A stretch of DNA of 64,000 bases from Thermus caliditerrae (lineage in GTDB: Bacteria > Deinococcota > Deinococci > Deinococcales > Thermaceae), in contig NZ_JAKEDT010000001.1 in NCBI RefSeq assembly GCF_021462525.1, positions 281,177-345,176 of the forward strand. Direction: 5' to 3'. A program made the position numbers and the translations under genes. This document shows positions 9,756 to 19,547 of the stretch, piece by piece (position 1 is the first letter of the stretch; every line of letters begins with the position of its first letter). The notes beneath the pieces are model-generated. The model did no database searches. It worked only from the letters and a program-made list of their open reading frames with translations, and had not been told where the DNA came from.

Positions 9756-10348
9756 GGGTGGTGCTGGTGGAGGACCACCACCTGGTGCGCAAGGGCCTAA
9801 GGCTTCTCCTGGAGGAAGGAGGCCACCAGGTGGTGGCGGAGTTCGCCACCGCCGAGGAGGCCCTGGCCGCCCCCTGGGAGGCGGACCTGGTGCTCCTAGA
9901 TCTGAACCTCCCGGGGATGGGGGGCCTAAAGGCCCTTCCCAACCTCGCCCGGCGGGCCAGGGTGCTGGTGGTTTCCATGCACGACGAGCCCGCCTATGTG
10001 GCCCGGGCTTTCCAGCTGGGGGCCAAGGGGTACCTGCCCAAGCACGCCCTAGACCAGGAGCTCCTGGAAGCCCTGGATCGCCTGGCTAAGGGCCTCCGCT
10101 ACCTGCACCCGAGCCTCACCGAGGCCCTCTTGGAGGGCCAGGCTACCCCTGGACCCGAGGTTCTTTCCGAAAGGGAAAAGGCTGTGGTGGCCCTTCTGGC
10201 CCAAGGCTACTCCCTCTCCCAAGCGGCGGAGCGCCTGGGGGTTTCCGTGAAGACGGCCTCCACCTACAAGCAGCGGGCCCTGAACAAGCTGGGCCTTATG
10301 GACACCCCCGACCTGGTGCACTGGGCCCGGGAGCACGGGCTGGCGTAA
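9752..10348 (+). CDS. NarL/FixJ-family response regulator
   Basis: 198 residues. The receiver domain has the acidic pocket VEDHH near residue 7, the phospho-acceptor aspartate in VLLDLNLPG near residue 50 and the lysine in GAKGYLPK near residue 93. A LuxR-type helix-turn-helix follows at about 140-198 (LSEREKAVVALLAQG, AAERLGVSVKTASTYKQRALNKL). Partner of the upstream kinase, with which it overlaps. The 212-base gap after it holds an 18-bp dyad that could be its own or another regulator's operator for the psr operon; that is inference. Confidence 0.92.
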   Translation: MRVVLVEDHHLVRKGLRLLLEEGGHQVVAEFATAEEALAAPWEADLVLLDLNLPGMGGLKALPNLARRARVLVVSMHDEPAYVARAFQLGAKGYLPKHALDQELLEALDRLAKGLRYLHPSLTEALLEGQATPGPEVLSEREKAVVALLAQGYSLSQAAERLGVSVKTASTYKQRALNKLGLMDTPDLVHWAREHGLA

Positions 10349-10370
10349 GGCCAACCCACCGGGTTTGGCC
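10349..10370 (+). terminator. Hairpin after the response regulator, possible terminator
   Basis: GGCCAACCC pairs with GGGTTTGGCC (one bulge) immediately after the stop codon. There is no T-run, so termination is uncertain. Confidence 0.35.
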
Positions 10371-10445
10371 GCGGTGGGGCTCGGGCCAAGCCCCGCCCTG
10401 CGAGGTTTACGAGGAGGAAGCAGAGGCCTGGGCCAAGGACCAAGT

Positions 10446-10463
10446 TTGGGACATCTTTCCCAA
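10446..10463. promoter_or_regulatory. 18-bp dyad in the psr upstream region, possible operator
   Basis: TTGGGA-CATCTT-TCCCAA is a perfect 6-bp inverted repeat with a 6-bp spacer, in the 212-base gene-free stretch 10349-10560 before the psr operon. A looser partner, TTGTGA-AGGAAG-GTGCAA, lies at 10515-10532. The spacing resembles an operator for a dimeric repressor (Rex-like sites are TTGTGA-n6-TCACAA) or a NarL-type site. No regulator is assigned. I see no gene in the rest of the gap. Confidence 0.35.
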
Positions 10464-10560
10464 GGACATTTGCCTTAGGAAGGCCTCCGACAGCAAAGGG
10501 TAAAGCCCTCCGTCTTGTGAAGGAAGGTGCAAACCCTACCCTGAGGCCAGGAGGTGGAGG

Positions 10561-11088
10561 ATGGAACTCCTGGGCTGGGTTACGGCAAGCCTCTTCGCCC
10601 CGCCGGGCGAAGCCCTCTTCCGGGAGCTGGCCGCGGGCACCCTCGAGGAGGCCCTAGAGGAGCTCGCCGGCCGCCCCGTGGCCCTTCCCCGAGTGCCTCA
10701 GGGCGAGCTCCAGGCCGCCTATACCGCCCTCTTCGTCACCCACCCTGAGGGCCTCCCCGCCCCGCCCTACGTGGGGTATGCCCTGGACGGGGAGCTTTTC
10801 GGGCCCTCGTACCACCGCCTCCTGGAGCTTTACCGGGAAGGGGGCCTCGAGGTGCAGGAGTCCTGGCGCGACCTCCCCGACCACCTGGCGGCGGTGGGGG
10901 AAGCCATCGCCTTCCTGAGCACCAAGCGCCCCGACCTGGCCAAGCGGCTGGTGCAGGAGTTCCTCTCCCCCTGGCTCAAGCGGTTCGGGCAAGCGGTGAA
11001 GACCCACGACCCCACCGGGTTCTACGCCGCACTGGTGGACCTGCTGGAGGAGGCCATCCATGCAAAGACGAGAGTTTCTGAAGCTTAG
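10561..11088 (+). CDS. TorD/DmsD-family chaperone for PsrA
   Basis: 175 residues, all alpha by appearance. The family signature is visible in AYTALFVTHPEGLPAPPY near residues 51-68 and later in the conserved D-H helix (DLPDHLAAVGEAIAFL). TorD-family proteins bind Tat signal peptides and hold molybdoenzymes until the cofactor is inserted. The gene overlaps psrA by 29 bases, and PsrA has a Tat signal, so it is the dedicated maturation chaperone. Ribosome site GGAGGTGGAGG directly before ATG. First gene of the psr operon. Confidence 0.85.
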   Translation: MELLGWVTASLFAPPGEALFRELAAGTLEEALEELAGRPVALPRVPQGELQAAYTALFVTHPEGLPAPPYVGYALDGELFGPSYHRLLELYREGGLEVQESWRDLPDHLAAVGEAIAFLSTKRPDLAKRLVQEFLSPWLKRFGQAVKTHDPTGFYAALVDLLEEAIHAKTRVSEA

Positions 11089-13357
11089 CGCCCTCAGCGC
11101 AGGAGCCCTAGCCCTAAAAGGCAGCGGGCCTGCCAAGGCCCTTGGCACCCCCTGGCACGCCAAAGAAGTGCGGAGCGTCTACCAGATCTGCGAGGGCTGT
11201 TTCTGGCGCTGCGGCATCGTGGCCCACGTAGTGGGCAACCGGGTCTACAAGGTGGAGGGGTACGAGGCCAACCCCAAGAGCCGGGGCCGCCTCTGCCCCC
11301 GGGGCCAAGGCATGCCCCAGACCACCTACGACCCCGACCGCCTGAAGCGGCCCCTCATCCGGGTGGAGGGCACCGAGCGGGGTGAGGGCAAGTACCGGGT
11401 GGCCACCTGGGAGGAGGCGTTGGACCATGTGGCCAAAAAGATGCTGGAGATCCGGGAAAAGTATGGCCCCGAGGCCATCGCCTTCTTCGGTCACGGCACC
11501 GGGGACACCTGGTTCGTGGACTTCCTCCCCGCCGCCTGGGGCAGCCCCAACGCCGCCAAACCCTCCGTGGCCATCTGCACCGCCCCCCGGGAGGTGGCCT
11601 CCCAGTGGGTCTTCGGAAGGCCCATCGGCGGCCACGAGCCCGTGGACTGGGAAAACTCCCGCTACATCGTCCTCATCGGCCACCACATCGGCGAGGACAC
11701 CCACAACACCCAGCTCCAAGACTTCGCCTTGGCCCTGAAGCGGGGCGCCAAGGTGGTGGTGGTGGACCCCCGCTTCTCCACCGCCGCCGCCAAGGCCCAC
11801 CTCTGGCTCCCCATCAAGCCCGGCACCGACACCGCCTTGCTCCTCGCCTGGATCCACGTGCTTATCTACGAGAACCTTTACGACAAAGACTATGTGGGGA
11901 AGTACACCACAGGCTTCGAGGAGCTCAAGGCCCACGTGAAGGACTTCACCCCCGAGTGGGCGGAAAAGCACACGGAGATCCCCGCGGAAACCATCCGCCA
12001 GGTGGCCCGGGAGATGGCCGCCCACAAGCCCCAGGCGGTCCTCCCCCCTTCCCGCCACACCGTCTGGTACGGAGACGACACCTACCGGATGATGGCCCTC
12101 TACTACGTCAACGTCCTCCTGGGGAACTATGGGCGGCCGGGCGGGTTCTACATCGCCCAGAGCCCCTACCTGGAGAAGTACCCCACCCCACCCCTTCCCC
12201 TGGAGCCCGCGGCGGGCGGGTGCTCGGGGCCTTCCGGCGGCGACCATGAGCCCGAGGGCTACAAGCCCCGGGCGGATAAAGGCAAGTTCTTCGCCAAAAC
12301 CACCGCCATCCAGGAGCTCATCGAGCCCATGATCACGGGGAAGCCCTACCCCATCCGGGGGCTCATCGCCTACGGCATCAACCTGTTCCACTCCATCCCC
12401 AACGTCCCCCGCACCAAGGAGGCCCTGAAGGGCTTAGACCTCTACGTGGCCATCGACGTCCTGCCCCAGGAGCACGTGATGTGGGCGGACGTGATCCTGC
12501 CCGAGGCCACCTATCTGGAGCGCTACGACGACCTGGTGGCCGTGGCCCACAAGACCCCCTTCCTGGAGCTGCGCACCCCCGCCCACGAACCCCTCTTCGA
12601 CACCAAGCCTGGCTGGTGGATCGCGCGGGAGCTGGGCCTAAGGCTGGGCCTGGAGGCCTTCTTCCCCTGGAAGGACATCGAGGAGTATCTGAACACCCGC
12701 CTGCAGAGCATCGGCTTTGACCTGGAAACCCTGAAGGGCATGGGCACCCTGGTGCAAAAGGGCAAGCCCTGGCTGGAAGACTGGGAGAAAGAAGGCCGCC
12801 TGCCCTTCGGCACCGCCTCGGGAAAGATCGAGCTCTACTGCGAAAAGTTCAAGGAGGCTGGCCACCAGCCCCTCCCCGTCTTCACCCCTCCCGAGGAGCC
12901 TCCAGAAGGCCACTACCGCCTCCTCTACGGCCGCAGCCCCGTGCACACCTTCGCCCGCACCCAGAACAACTGGGTCCTCATGGAGATGGACCCGGAAAAC
13001 GAGGTCTGGATCCACCGCGAGGAGGCCAAGAAGCTGGGCCTGAAGAACGGGGACTATGTGATGCTGGTGAACCAGGACGGGGTCAAGGAAGGCCCGGTGC
13101 GGGTGAAGGCCACGGAGCGGATCCGCAAGGACTGCGTCTACATCGTCCACGGCTTCGGCCACAAAGCCCCCCTCATGAAGGTTGCCCACGGGCGGGGGGC
13201 CTCCGACAGCTACCTGCAGACCCGCTACAAGCTGGACCCCATCTCGGGCGGAGCGGGCCTGAGGGTGAACTTCGTCAAGCTGGAAAAGGCCGAGAAGCCG
13301 AAGCTGCCCGCCCTGACCTCGCTGGCCAAACGGCCCTTTGACGAAAGGAGGATGTGA
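11060..13357 (+). CDS. psrA: Polysulfide reductase catalytic (molybdopterin) subunit
   Basis: Reduces polysulfide to sulfide outside the membrane with electrons from PsrB. Residues 1-28 are a twin-arginine signal (RREFLKLSAL). An N-terminal 4Fe-4S cluster is bound by C44, C47, C51 and C79. The Mo ligand is C173 in AICTAPR, the same position as in the T. thermophilus PsrABC structure as I recall it; the length, 765 residues, is also the same. Typical bis-MGD domains follow to the end. Thiosulfate reductase (PhsA) is a close relative, so substrate choice rests on the high similarity to Thermus Psr. Confidence 0.95.
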   Translation: MQRREFLKLSALSAGALALKGSGPAKALGTPWHAKEVRSVYQICEGCFWRCGIVAHVVGNRVYKVEGYEANPKSRGRLCPRGQGMPQTTYDPDRLKRPLIRVEGTERGEGKYRVATWEEALDHVAKKMLEIREKYGPEAIAFFGHGTGDTWFVDFLPAAWGSPNAAKPSVAICTAPREVASQWVFGRPIGGHEPVDWENSRYIVLIGHHIGEDTHNTQLQDFALALKRGAKVVVVDPRFSTAAAKAHLWLPIKPGTDTALLLAWIHVLIYENLYDKDYVGKYTTGFEELKAHVKDFTPEWAEKHTEIPAETIRQVAREMAAHKPQAVLPPSRHTVWYGDDTYRMMALYYVNVLLGNYGRPGGFYIAQSPYLEKYPTPPLPLEPAAGGCSGPSGGDHEPEGYKPRADKGKFFAKTTAIQELIEPMITGKPYPIRGLIAYGINLFHSIPNVPRTKEALKGLDLYVAIDVLPQEHVMWADVILPEATYLERYDDLVAVAHKTPFLELRTPAHEPLFDTKPGWWIARELGLRLGLEAFFPWKDIEEYLNTRLQSIGFDLETLKGMGTLVQKGKPWLEDWEKEGRLPFGTASGKIELYCEKFKEAGHQPLPVFTPPEEPPEGHYRLLYGRSPVHTFARTQNNWVLMEMDPENEVWIHREEAKKLGLKNGDYVMLVNQDGVKEGPVRVKATERIRKDCVYIVHGFGHKAPLMKVAHGRGASDSYLQTRYKLDPISGGAGLRVNFVKLEKAEKPKLPALTSLAKRPFDERRM

Positions 13358-13944
13358 TGCCCCGGTACGCCATGGCCATAGACCTTAGCCTCTGCGTGGG
13401 CTGCGCCGCCTGCGCCGTGGCCTGCAAGATGGAAAACCAGGTGCCCCCAGGGGTCTTCAACCTCTGGATCCGGGAGCGGGAGGTGGGCTCCTACCCGAAC
13501 CCTGTGGTGGAGTTCCGCCCCGAGCAGTGCCTGCACTGCGCCAACCCCCCTTGCGTTCCCGTCTGTCCCACGGACGCCAGCTACCAGACAGCAGATGGCC
13601 TGGTCCTGGTGGACCCGAAGAAGTGCATCGCCTGCGGAGCCTGCATCGCCGCCTGCCCTTACGACGCCCGCTACCTTCACCCTGCGGGCTACGTGAGCAA
13701 GTGCACCTTCTGCGCCCACCGGCTGGAAAAGGGGCGGCTTCCCGCCTGCGTGGAAACCTGCCCCACGGGGTGCCGGGCCTTTGGGGACCTGGACGATCCG
13801 GAAAGCCCGGTGTCCCAGGCCTTGAAGGCGGCAGACCGGGTGGACGTGCTCCGGCCCGAGCAGGGCACCAGGCCCAAGCTCTTCTACCTGAACGCCCCCT
13901 CCAAACGGGGCCTCACCCGGGAAAGCAAGGTGCGCCATGACTGA
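13357..13944 (+). CDS. psrB: Polysulfide reductase Fe-S subunit
   Basis: Carries electrons from PsrC to PsrA through four 4Fe-4S clusters. Visible clusters: CVGCAACAVAC, CLHCANPPCVPVC, CIACGACIAAC and CTFC with the later CVETC. 195 residues, as in T. thermophilus PsrB. I chose ATG 13357, overlapping the psrA stop by one base (TGATG) behind AGGAGG; a GTG three bases earlier is possible but lies too close to the ribosome site. No signal peptide: it is exported bound to PsrA through the Tat system. Confidence 0.95.
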   Translation: MPRYAMAIDLSLCVGCAACAVACKMENQVPPGVFNLWIREREVGSYPNPVVEFRPEQCLHCANPPCVPVCPTDASYQTADGLVLVDPKKCIACGACIAACPYDARYLHPAGYVSKCTFCAHRLEKGRLPACVETCPTGCRAFGDLDDPESPVSQALKAADRVDVLRPEQGTRPKLFYLNAPSKRGLTRESKVRHD

Positions 13945-14698
13945 GTTCTACGGCCTGCCCAACGCCGGAGAGTTCTGGCACTGGACCAACGCCCTGCACT
14001 TCGTGTTGGTGGGGTTGGCGGGAGGCATAGCCCTCCTTGCGGCCCTCCTCCAGCTTAGGGGGCACGAGGAAGCCCGGCGCTACACCCTCTTGGCCCTGCT
14101 CTTCATCACCTTGGACCTCTTCGTCCTCTGGGCCGAGTCTCCTGCCCGCTTCCGCTTCACCCACATCTGGCTCTTCCTCTCCTTCCGCCCACCAAGCCCC
14201 ATCTGGTGGGGCGCTTGGGGGCTGGCCCTGGCCTTCCTCTTCTCCGGGCTCCTCTACCTGGAGAAAGGGCCCAGGAAGCTTCTGGCGTGGATCCTCCTGC
14301 TGTTCAGCCTGGTGGCCCTTTCCTATCCGGGAATGGCCTTAGCGGTGAACGAAAACCGTCCTCTCTGGAACGCCCTCTTGGCTGGGCTCTTCCCCCTCAC
14401 CGCCCTGGTCTTGGCCCTGGGGGTGGCGGGCCTTCTCCGAAGCGGATGGGCCTTCTACCCCTTACGCCTCCTGGCGGGAGCCTCCCTCCTTATGGCCCTC
14501 CTCTACCCCCTCACCCTCTCTCCGGAGGCCCGGGAGCACCTTTGGGAGGAAGGCGGCCTCCTCTACGGCCTCTTCCTCCTCCTGGGCCTAGGGGTCTTTT
14601 GGCGGGAACGCCTGGCCCCCTGGGCAGGGCTTTTGGCGGCGGCAGGGCTCAGGGCCCTGCTGGTGGCGGTGGGGCAGTGGCAAGGTTTTGGCCTTTAG
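13937..14698 (+). CDS. psrC: Polysulfide reductase membrane anchor, NrfD family
   Basis: Integral membrane subunit that oxidises menaquinol and passes electrons to PsrB. 253 residues with eight hydrophobic segments, the same length as T. thermophilus PsrC as I recall it. Charged residues near the N-terminal end (EFWHW, HFVLVG) and ARFRFTHIW fit the quinone-site region of the family. Overlaps psrB by eight bases. The rhodanese gene follows after 37 bases with its own ribosome site. Confidence 0.93.
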   Translation: MTEFYGLPNAGEFWHWTNALHFVLVGLAGGIALLAALLQLRGHEEARRYTLLALLFITLDLFVLWAESPARFRFTHIWLFLSFRPPSPIWWGAWGLALAFLFSGLLYLEKGPRKLLAWILLLFSLVALSYPGMALAVNENRPLWNALLAGLFPLTALVLALGVAGLLRSGWAFYPLRLLAGASLLMALLYPLTLSPEAREHLWEEGGLLYGLFLLLGLGVFWRERLAPWAGLLAAAGLRALLVAVGQWQGFGL

Positions 14699-14735
14699 GG
14701 GCTGGTGCCCCTAGGGAATCCAAAGGAGGTGTGCG

Positions 14736-15176
14736 ATGAAAGGCATGAAGAAGCTCGCTTGGCTAGGTCTCTTGCTGGTCCTTCCGGTTTTGGCCCAGGC
14801 CACCACGACCACCTTCTCCGCCCTCACGGTACGGGAGCTGGGCAACTTCCTCACCACCCTGCCCGCGGACTTCTACGGCATCCAGCCCGCCGCGGCCAAG
14901 CAGATGATGGACACCCTGGACGTCTTCGTCTTGGACGTGCGGGAGCCCTCGGAGTACAAGGATGGCCGCATCCCGGGGGCGGTGAACATCCCCATCCGCG
15001 ACCTGCCCAAGCGCCTTAGCGAAATCCCCAAGGGTAAGCCCATCATCATCTACTGCGGCATCGGGCACCGCGGGGCCATGGCCTTGGTCTTCCTGAAGGG
15101 CCAGGGCTACAACGTGAAGAGCATCCTGGGCGGGTACAAGGCCTGGACCGGGGCTAACCTGCCCGTGGAGAAGTAG
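14736..15176 (+). CDS. Exported single-domain rhodanese
   Basis: 146 residues: a signal peptide (MKGMKKLAWLGLLLVLPVLAQA, cut after AQA) and one rhodanese domain with LDVREPSEY and the active-site loop YCGIGHRG whose cysteine takes up sulfane sulfur. Good ribosome site AAAGGAGGTG before ATG. As last gene of the psr operon and with an exported location, it may bind or deliver sulfane sulfur or polysulfide to PsrA; that role is inference from position. A perfect hairpin follows. Confidence 0.9.
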   Translation: MKGMKKLAWLGLLLVLPVLAQATTTTFSALTVRELGNFLTTLPADFYGIQPAAAKQMMDTLDVFVLDVREPSEYKDGRIPGAVNIPIRDLPKRLSEIPKGKPIIIYCGIGHRGAMALVFLKGQGYNVKSILGGYKAWTGANLPVEK

Positions 15177-15188
15177 GGCTTGAAGCCA

Positions 15189-15214
15189 AGGGCGGGGCCT
15201 TAAGGCCCCGCCCT
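15189..15214. terminator. Bidirectional terminator between the psr and gcv operons
   Basis: AGGGCGGGGCC-TTAA-GGCCCCGCCCT is a perfect 11-bp stem with a four-base loop between the convergent rhodanese and gcvPB genes. T-runs are weak on both sides. Confidence 0.65.
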
Positions 15215-15228
15215 GAACCCTTTACCCC

Positions 15229-16653
15229 CTAACCTTCATCAAAGTAGGTGAGCCTGGGGTGCTTGTTGGCCCGGAGTTCGTCCAGGCGGCGCACAGGGGT
15301 AGAGTAGGGCGCGTGCTCCAGCCACTCTTTAGGCTTTTGCAGGAGCTCTCCCAGGGCCTCGGCGAAGGCCTCCAGGGTTTCCTTGCTCTCGGTCTCCGTG
15401 GGCTCCACCATGAGGGCCTCCTTGACGATCAGGGGGAAGTAGACCGTGGGCGGGTGGAAGCCAAGCTCCAAAAGCCCTTTGGCCAGGTCCAAGGCGCGGA
15501 AGCCCTGGGGGGGCTGGGCCACGAACTCGTGCATGCAAGGCCCGTCGTAGGGCACCCGGTAGCCCTTTGTCTTCAGGAGCTCCTTCAGGTAACGGGCGTT
15601 GAGGACGGAAAGGGCCGCGGCCTTCTTGAGGCCAGGAAGCCCCAGGGTGCGGATGTAGGCCCAGGCCCGCACCAGGGCCAGGAAGTTGCCGTGGAAGCTC
15701 CGCACCCGGCCGATGCTCTTGGGCAGGTCAAAGTTCAGGTAGAAGCCCTCCTCGCCCCGTTCCACCGTGGGCACGGGCAGGTAGGGGGCCAGGTGGGCCT
15801 TCACCCCCACGGGACCCGAGCCCGGCCCCCCGCCCCCGTGGGGCACGGTGAAGGTCTTGTGGAGGTTCAGGTGCACCACGTCAAAGCCCATGTCCCCGGG
15901 GCGGGCCCAGCCCATGACGGCGTTCAGGTTGGCCCCGTCGTAGTAGAGCTGCACCCCCGCCTCCTTGGCCAGGCGGGAGATCTCCAGGATGCGCCTTTCA
16001 AAGAGGCCCAGGGTGTTGGGGTTGGTGAGCATGATGGCGGCCACGTGGGGGCCAAGCTCCCTTTTTAGGGCCTCGAGGTCCACCTCCCCGTCGGGCCCGG
16101 AGGGCACCTCCTTCACCTCATAGCCCGCCATGCTGGCGGTGGCGGGGTTGGAGCCGTGGGCGGAGTCGGGCACCAGGACGAGCCTGCGGGTTTTGCCCTC
16201 CCCCCGGTCCTGGTGGTAGGCGCGGATGATGAGGATCCCGGTAAGCTCCCCGTGGGCCCCGGCCGCGGGCTCCAGGGTGATGGCGTCCATGCCGGTAAGG
16301 GCCTTCAGGTACTCCCCAAGCTCCCACATGAGCTCCAGGGCCCCTTGGGCCGTGCTGGGGTCCTGGTAGGGGTGGAGGTCGGCGAAAAGCCTCGCGGCCT
16401 CCTCGTGGAGCTTGGGGTTGTACTTCATGGTGCAGCTCCCCAAGGGGTAGAAGGTGGTGTCCACCCCCACCTGGCGGCGGGAAAGCCCCGTGTAATGGCG
16501 CACCAGGGTGAGCTCATCCACTTCGGGAAGCCGGGGTGGGTCCTTGCGCAAGAACTTCTCCGGGATGTAGCGGGTGGCCTCAGGCGTCTCCTTCACTAGC
16601 CTCAGGCCCCGCCTTCCCGGGCGGCTTCGTTCAAAGATCAAGGGGTAGCTCAT
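15229..16653 (-). CDS. gcvPB: Glycine dehydrogenase (decarboxylating) subunit 2
   Basis: PLP-bearing half of the two-part P-protein of the glycine cleavage system, which decarboxylates glycine and loads aminomethyl onto GcvH. 474 residues. The PLP lysine lies in [16 protein letters not shown] near residue 265; a [10 protein letters not shown] motif is near residue 72. The ATG overlaps the gcvPA stop (ATGA), as expected for subunits made in equal amounts. Last gene of the gcv operon, ending in the shared hairpin. Confidence 0.96.
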   Translation of the reverse strand: MSYPLIFERSRPGRRGLRLVKETPEATRYIPEKFLRKDPPRLPEVDELTLVRHYTGLSRRQVGVDTTFYPLGSCTMKYNPKLHEEAARLFADLHPYQDPSTAQGALELMWELGEYLKALTGMDAITLEPAAGAHGELTGILIIRAYHQDRGEGKTRRLVLVPDSAHGSNPATASMAGYEVKEVPSGPDGEVDLEALKRELGPHVAAIMLTNPNTLGLFERRILEISRLAKEAGVQLYYDGANLNAVMGWARPGDMGFDVVHLNLHKTFTVPHGGGGPGSGPVGVKAHLAPYLPVPTVERGEEGFYLNFDLPKSIGRVRSFHGNFLALVRAWAYIRTLGLPGLKKAAALSVLNARYLKELLKTKGYRVPYDGPCMHEFVAQPPQGFRALDLAKGLLELGFHPPTVYFPLIVKEALMVEPTETESKETLEAFAEALGELLQKPKEWLEHAPYSTPVRRLDELRANKHPRLTYFDEG

Positions 16654-17966
16654 GCCAACACCTCCCGCATGGCCGCTTGTAGGGCCAAAAGGTCCTCCTC
16701 CCGGTGGAGCTCCGTGGCGGCGAAGAGGGCGAGGTTCTCCCCGTACTCCTTCGGCACCGGGGTGGCGGCATGGAAGCCCCTTGCCGCCAGGGCTTCCCGC
16801 ACCGTCTGGGGTTCCTTGGGAAGCCTGAGAACAAACTCGTTGAAGAAGGGCTCTGGGGTGAAAGACTCCACCCCCGGGATCTCCAAAAGAAGCTCCCAGA
16901 GGCGGTGGGCCATGGCCACCCCGCTTAGGGCCACCTCCTTGAGCCCTTCGGGCCCCAAGGCCGCCAGGTACATGGCCCCCATGAGGGCGGTGAGCTGGGC
17001 GTTGGTGGTGATGTTGCTCTTAGCCTTGGCCCGGCGGATGTACTGCTCCCGGGCCTGGAGGGTGAGGATGAAGCCCCGCTTGCCCTCGGCATCCACCGTC
17101 TCCGAGACCAGCCGCCCCGGCATTTGCCGCACAAAGGCTTTCTTGGTGGCCAGGTAGCCGAAGTGAGGACCGCCAAAGCCCATGGGCAGGCCCAGGGTCT
17201 GCCCGTCTCCCACCGCGATGTCCGCTCCGTAGGCCCCCGGAGGCTTCAGCACCCCTAAGGAGAGGGGGTCGGCCACCGCCACCAAGAGGGCTCCCGCCCG
17301 GTGGGCGGCTTCCGCCAGGGGGGCAAGGTCCTCTAAGGCCCCCAGGAAGTTGGGGTTCTGGGCCACCACCGCCCCTACCCCCTCGGGCACCTCCACCACC
17401 GGGGTCCGCCCGCCCTCCAGGGGCAGGGTGCGGAGGGAAGCCCCCACCGCTTCCAGGTAGGTGAGGAGCACCTGCCGGTACTCCGGGTGGACCCCTTGGG
17501 ACACCCAGACCTCCATCCGCCCCGTTTCCCTAAGGGCCAAGAGCACCCCCTCGGCCAGGGCCGTGGCCCCGTCGTACATGGAGGCGTTGGCCACCTCGAG
17601 GCCCGTGAGCTCGGCGATCATGGTCTGGTACTCAAAGGTGGCCTGCAAAACCCCCTGGCTCACCTCCGGCTGGTAGGGGGTGTAGGCGGTCAGGAACTCC
17701 CCCCGGCCCGCCAGGGCCTGCACCACAGGCGGGGTGTGGTGGCTGCGCACCCCCCCTGCCAGGAAGGCCTTGAAGGCAGGCCGGTTCTTCTGGGCCAGCC
17801 GCCTAAGCTCGTCCAGCACCGCCCACTCGGGCATGGGCTCCGGCAGGGCGATGGGGGGGTTTCGGACCTCCTCGGGCAGGTGCCGGTAAAGGTCTTCCAG
17901 GCTCCGGGCCCCCACCCTCTCCAGCATGGCCCGGATCTCCTCTTCGGTGTGGGGCGTGTAGTCCAT
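16650..17966 (-). CDS. gcvPA: Glycine dehydrogenase (decarboxylating) subunit 1
   Basis: Other half of the split P-protein; it lacks the PLP lysine and pairs with GcvPB. 438 residues. Family motifs include [28 protein letters not shown] and [11 protein letters not shown] chose ATG 17964-17966 ([15 protein letters not shown]), which matches the homologue as I recall it, over an ATG six codons upstream. It follows gcvH after about 110 bases, which contain a hairpin. Confidence 0.95.
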   Translation of the reverse strand: MDYTPHTEEEIRAMLERVGARSLEDLYRHLPEEVRNPPIALPEPMPEWAVLDELRRLAQKNRPAFKAFLAGGVRSHHTPPVVQALAGRGEFLTAYTPYQPEVSQGVLQATFEYQTMIAELTGLEVANASMYDGATALAEGVLLALRETGRMEVWVSQGVHPEYRQVLLTYLEAVGASLRTLPLEGGRTPVVEVPEGVGAVVAQNPNFLGALEDLAPLAEAAHRAGALLVAVADPLSLGVLKPPGAYGADIAVGDGQTLGLPMGFGGPHFGYLATKKAFVRQMPGRLVSETVDAEGKRGFILTLQAREQYIRRAKAKSNITTNAQLTALMGAMYLAALGPEGLKEVALSGVAMAHRLWELLLEIPGVESFTPEPFFNEFVLRLPKEPQTVREALAARGFHAATPVPKEYGENLALFAATELHREEDLLALQAAMREVLA

Positions 17967-17987
17967 AGGACCATCCTTAAGCAAATC

Positions 17988-18009
17988 CCCCGGGCCATTT
18001 GACCCGGGG
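17988..18009 (-). other. Intercistronic hairpin between gcvH and gcvPA
   Basis: CCCCGGG pairs with CCCGGGG across an eight-base loop, in the 111-base gap. There is no T-run. It may stabilise the upstream message or partly attenuate P-protein expression. Confidence 0.4.
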
Positions 18010-18077
18010 CCACAGAAGGACCCTGCCGCCCGGTTAGACCCCAGGCTTGGGCAAGGCCCCTCCCGTCCATACCGCCC

Positions 18078-18464
<387 letters not shown>

Positions 18465-18482
18465 AGCGCCTCCTAACCCCCG

Positions 18483-19532
18483 CTATTTTAGCGGCACAAA
18501 GGGCAACGGGCTAAGGGAAGCCCCTACGGGTTTGCCCCGCACCTCCACATAAAAGGGCTCGCTTGCCCCCTCCTCTACGTACGCCAGGGCAATGCCCTTC
18601 TCCAAAAGGGGCGAGTAGCCCCCGCTGGTCACCCGGCCCACCCGCTCCTCCCCGGAACGCACGGGGTAGCCCTCCCGGGGGATGCCTGCCTCCAGCACCA
18701 GCCCGATGAGCCTTTCCCGGCAGGTGGAGGCCAGCATGGCCTCCTTTCCAAAGAAGGGCTTCTCCCGCTTCACCACCCAGGCCCAGGGGGTGCAGAGGGG
18801 GTTGGTGGCGTCGGTGAGCTCGTGGCCGTAAAGGGGAAAGCCCGCCTCGAGCCTCAGGGTGTCCCGGGCCCCAAGGCCACAAGGGGTAGCCCCCGCCTCC
18901 ACCAAGGCCGCAAACACCGCCTCGGCGTCCTCCGGGGCCAGGAAGAGCTCAAACCCGTCCTCCCCCGTGTAGCCGGTGCGGGCCAGCCGAGCGGGCTTGC
19001 CCACCACCTTGGCCTGCCAGACGTCGTTCTTCCTCTTCGTTGCCAGATCGGTATCCGTGAGGCCCTGCAAAAGCTCCGCCGCCTTGGGCCCCTGCAGGGC
19101 CAAAAGCGCCGTCGCCTCGGAAACGTCCGCAAGCTCCACCTGGAAGCCCCGGGCAAGCCCTTGGAGGTGCGCCAAGTCCTTGGCGATGTTGGCGGCGTTC
19201 ACCACCATGAGGTACTCCTCCTCGGCGAGCCGGTACAGGTAGATGTCGTCCACCACGCCCCCTCGGGCGTTGGGGAGCATGGAGTACTGGGCCCGGCCCA
19301 CTTTTAGCTTGGCAGCATCGTTGGCCGTGGCCCACTGGAGGAAGGCCAGGGCCTCGGGGCCCCGGATGAGGAACTCCCCCATGTGGCTCACGTCAAATAG
19401 CCCTGCACCCCGGCGCACCGAAAGGTGCTCCTCGCGGATGGAGGTGTACTGCACCGGCAGCGCGTAGCCCGCGAACTCCACCATGCGCCCCCCGTGGCGC
19501 AAGTGGGCTTCATAGAGTGGGGTCTTCTTCAT
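18483..19532 (-). CDS. gcvT: Aminomethyltransferase (glycine cleavage T protein)
   Basis: Transfers the methylene unit from GcvH to tetrahydrofolate and releases ammonia. 349 residues. Typical motifs are [15 protein letters not shown], the [11 protein letters not shown] folate loop near residue 190, and [19 protein letters not shown] near 225. First gene of gcvT-gcvH-gcvPA-gcvPB. A -10-like TAAGAT is only nine bases upstream of the ATG. The 108 bases before it, as far as herA, show no glycine riboswitch core. Confidence 0.97.
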   Translation of the reverse strand: MKKTPLYEAHLRHGGRMVEFAGYALPVQYTSIREEHLSVRRGAGLFDVSHMGEFLIRGPEALAFLQWATANDAAKLKVGRAQYSMLPNARGGVVDDIYLYRLAEEEYLMVVNAANIAKDLAHLQGLARGFQVELADVSEATALLALQGPKAAELLQGLTDTDLATKRKNDVWQAKVVGKPARLARTGYTGEDGFELFLAPEDAEAVFAALVEAGATPCGLGARDTLRLEAGFPLYGHELTDATNPLCTPWAWVVKREKPFFGKEAMLASTCRERLIGLVLEAGIPREGYPVRSGEERVGRVTSGGYSPLLEKGIALAYVEEGASEPFYVEVRGKPVGASLSPLPFVPLK

Positions 19533-19541
19533 GGCAAGGCC

Positions 19542-19547
19542 ATCTTA
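19542..19547 (-). promoter_or_regulatory. -10 box for the gcv operon
   Basis: TAAGAT on the minus strand, nine bases before the gcvT ATG. The implied leader is too short for a riboswitch. Confidence 0.4.

Noticed and set aside
10384-10503. Short open frame (E-rich, ending SDSKG) in the psr upstream gap
   Set aside because: No start codon with a ribosome site, no recognisable family; more likely non-coding regulatory DNA.
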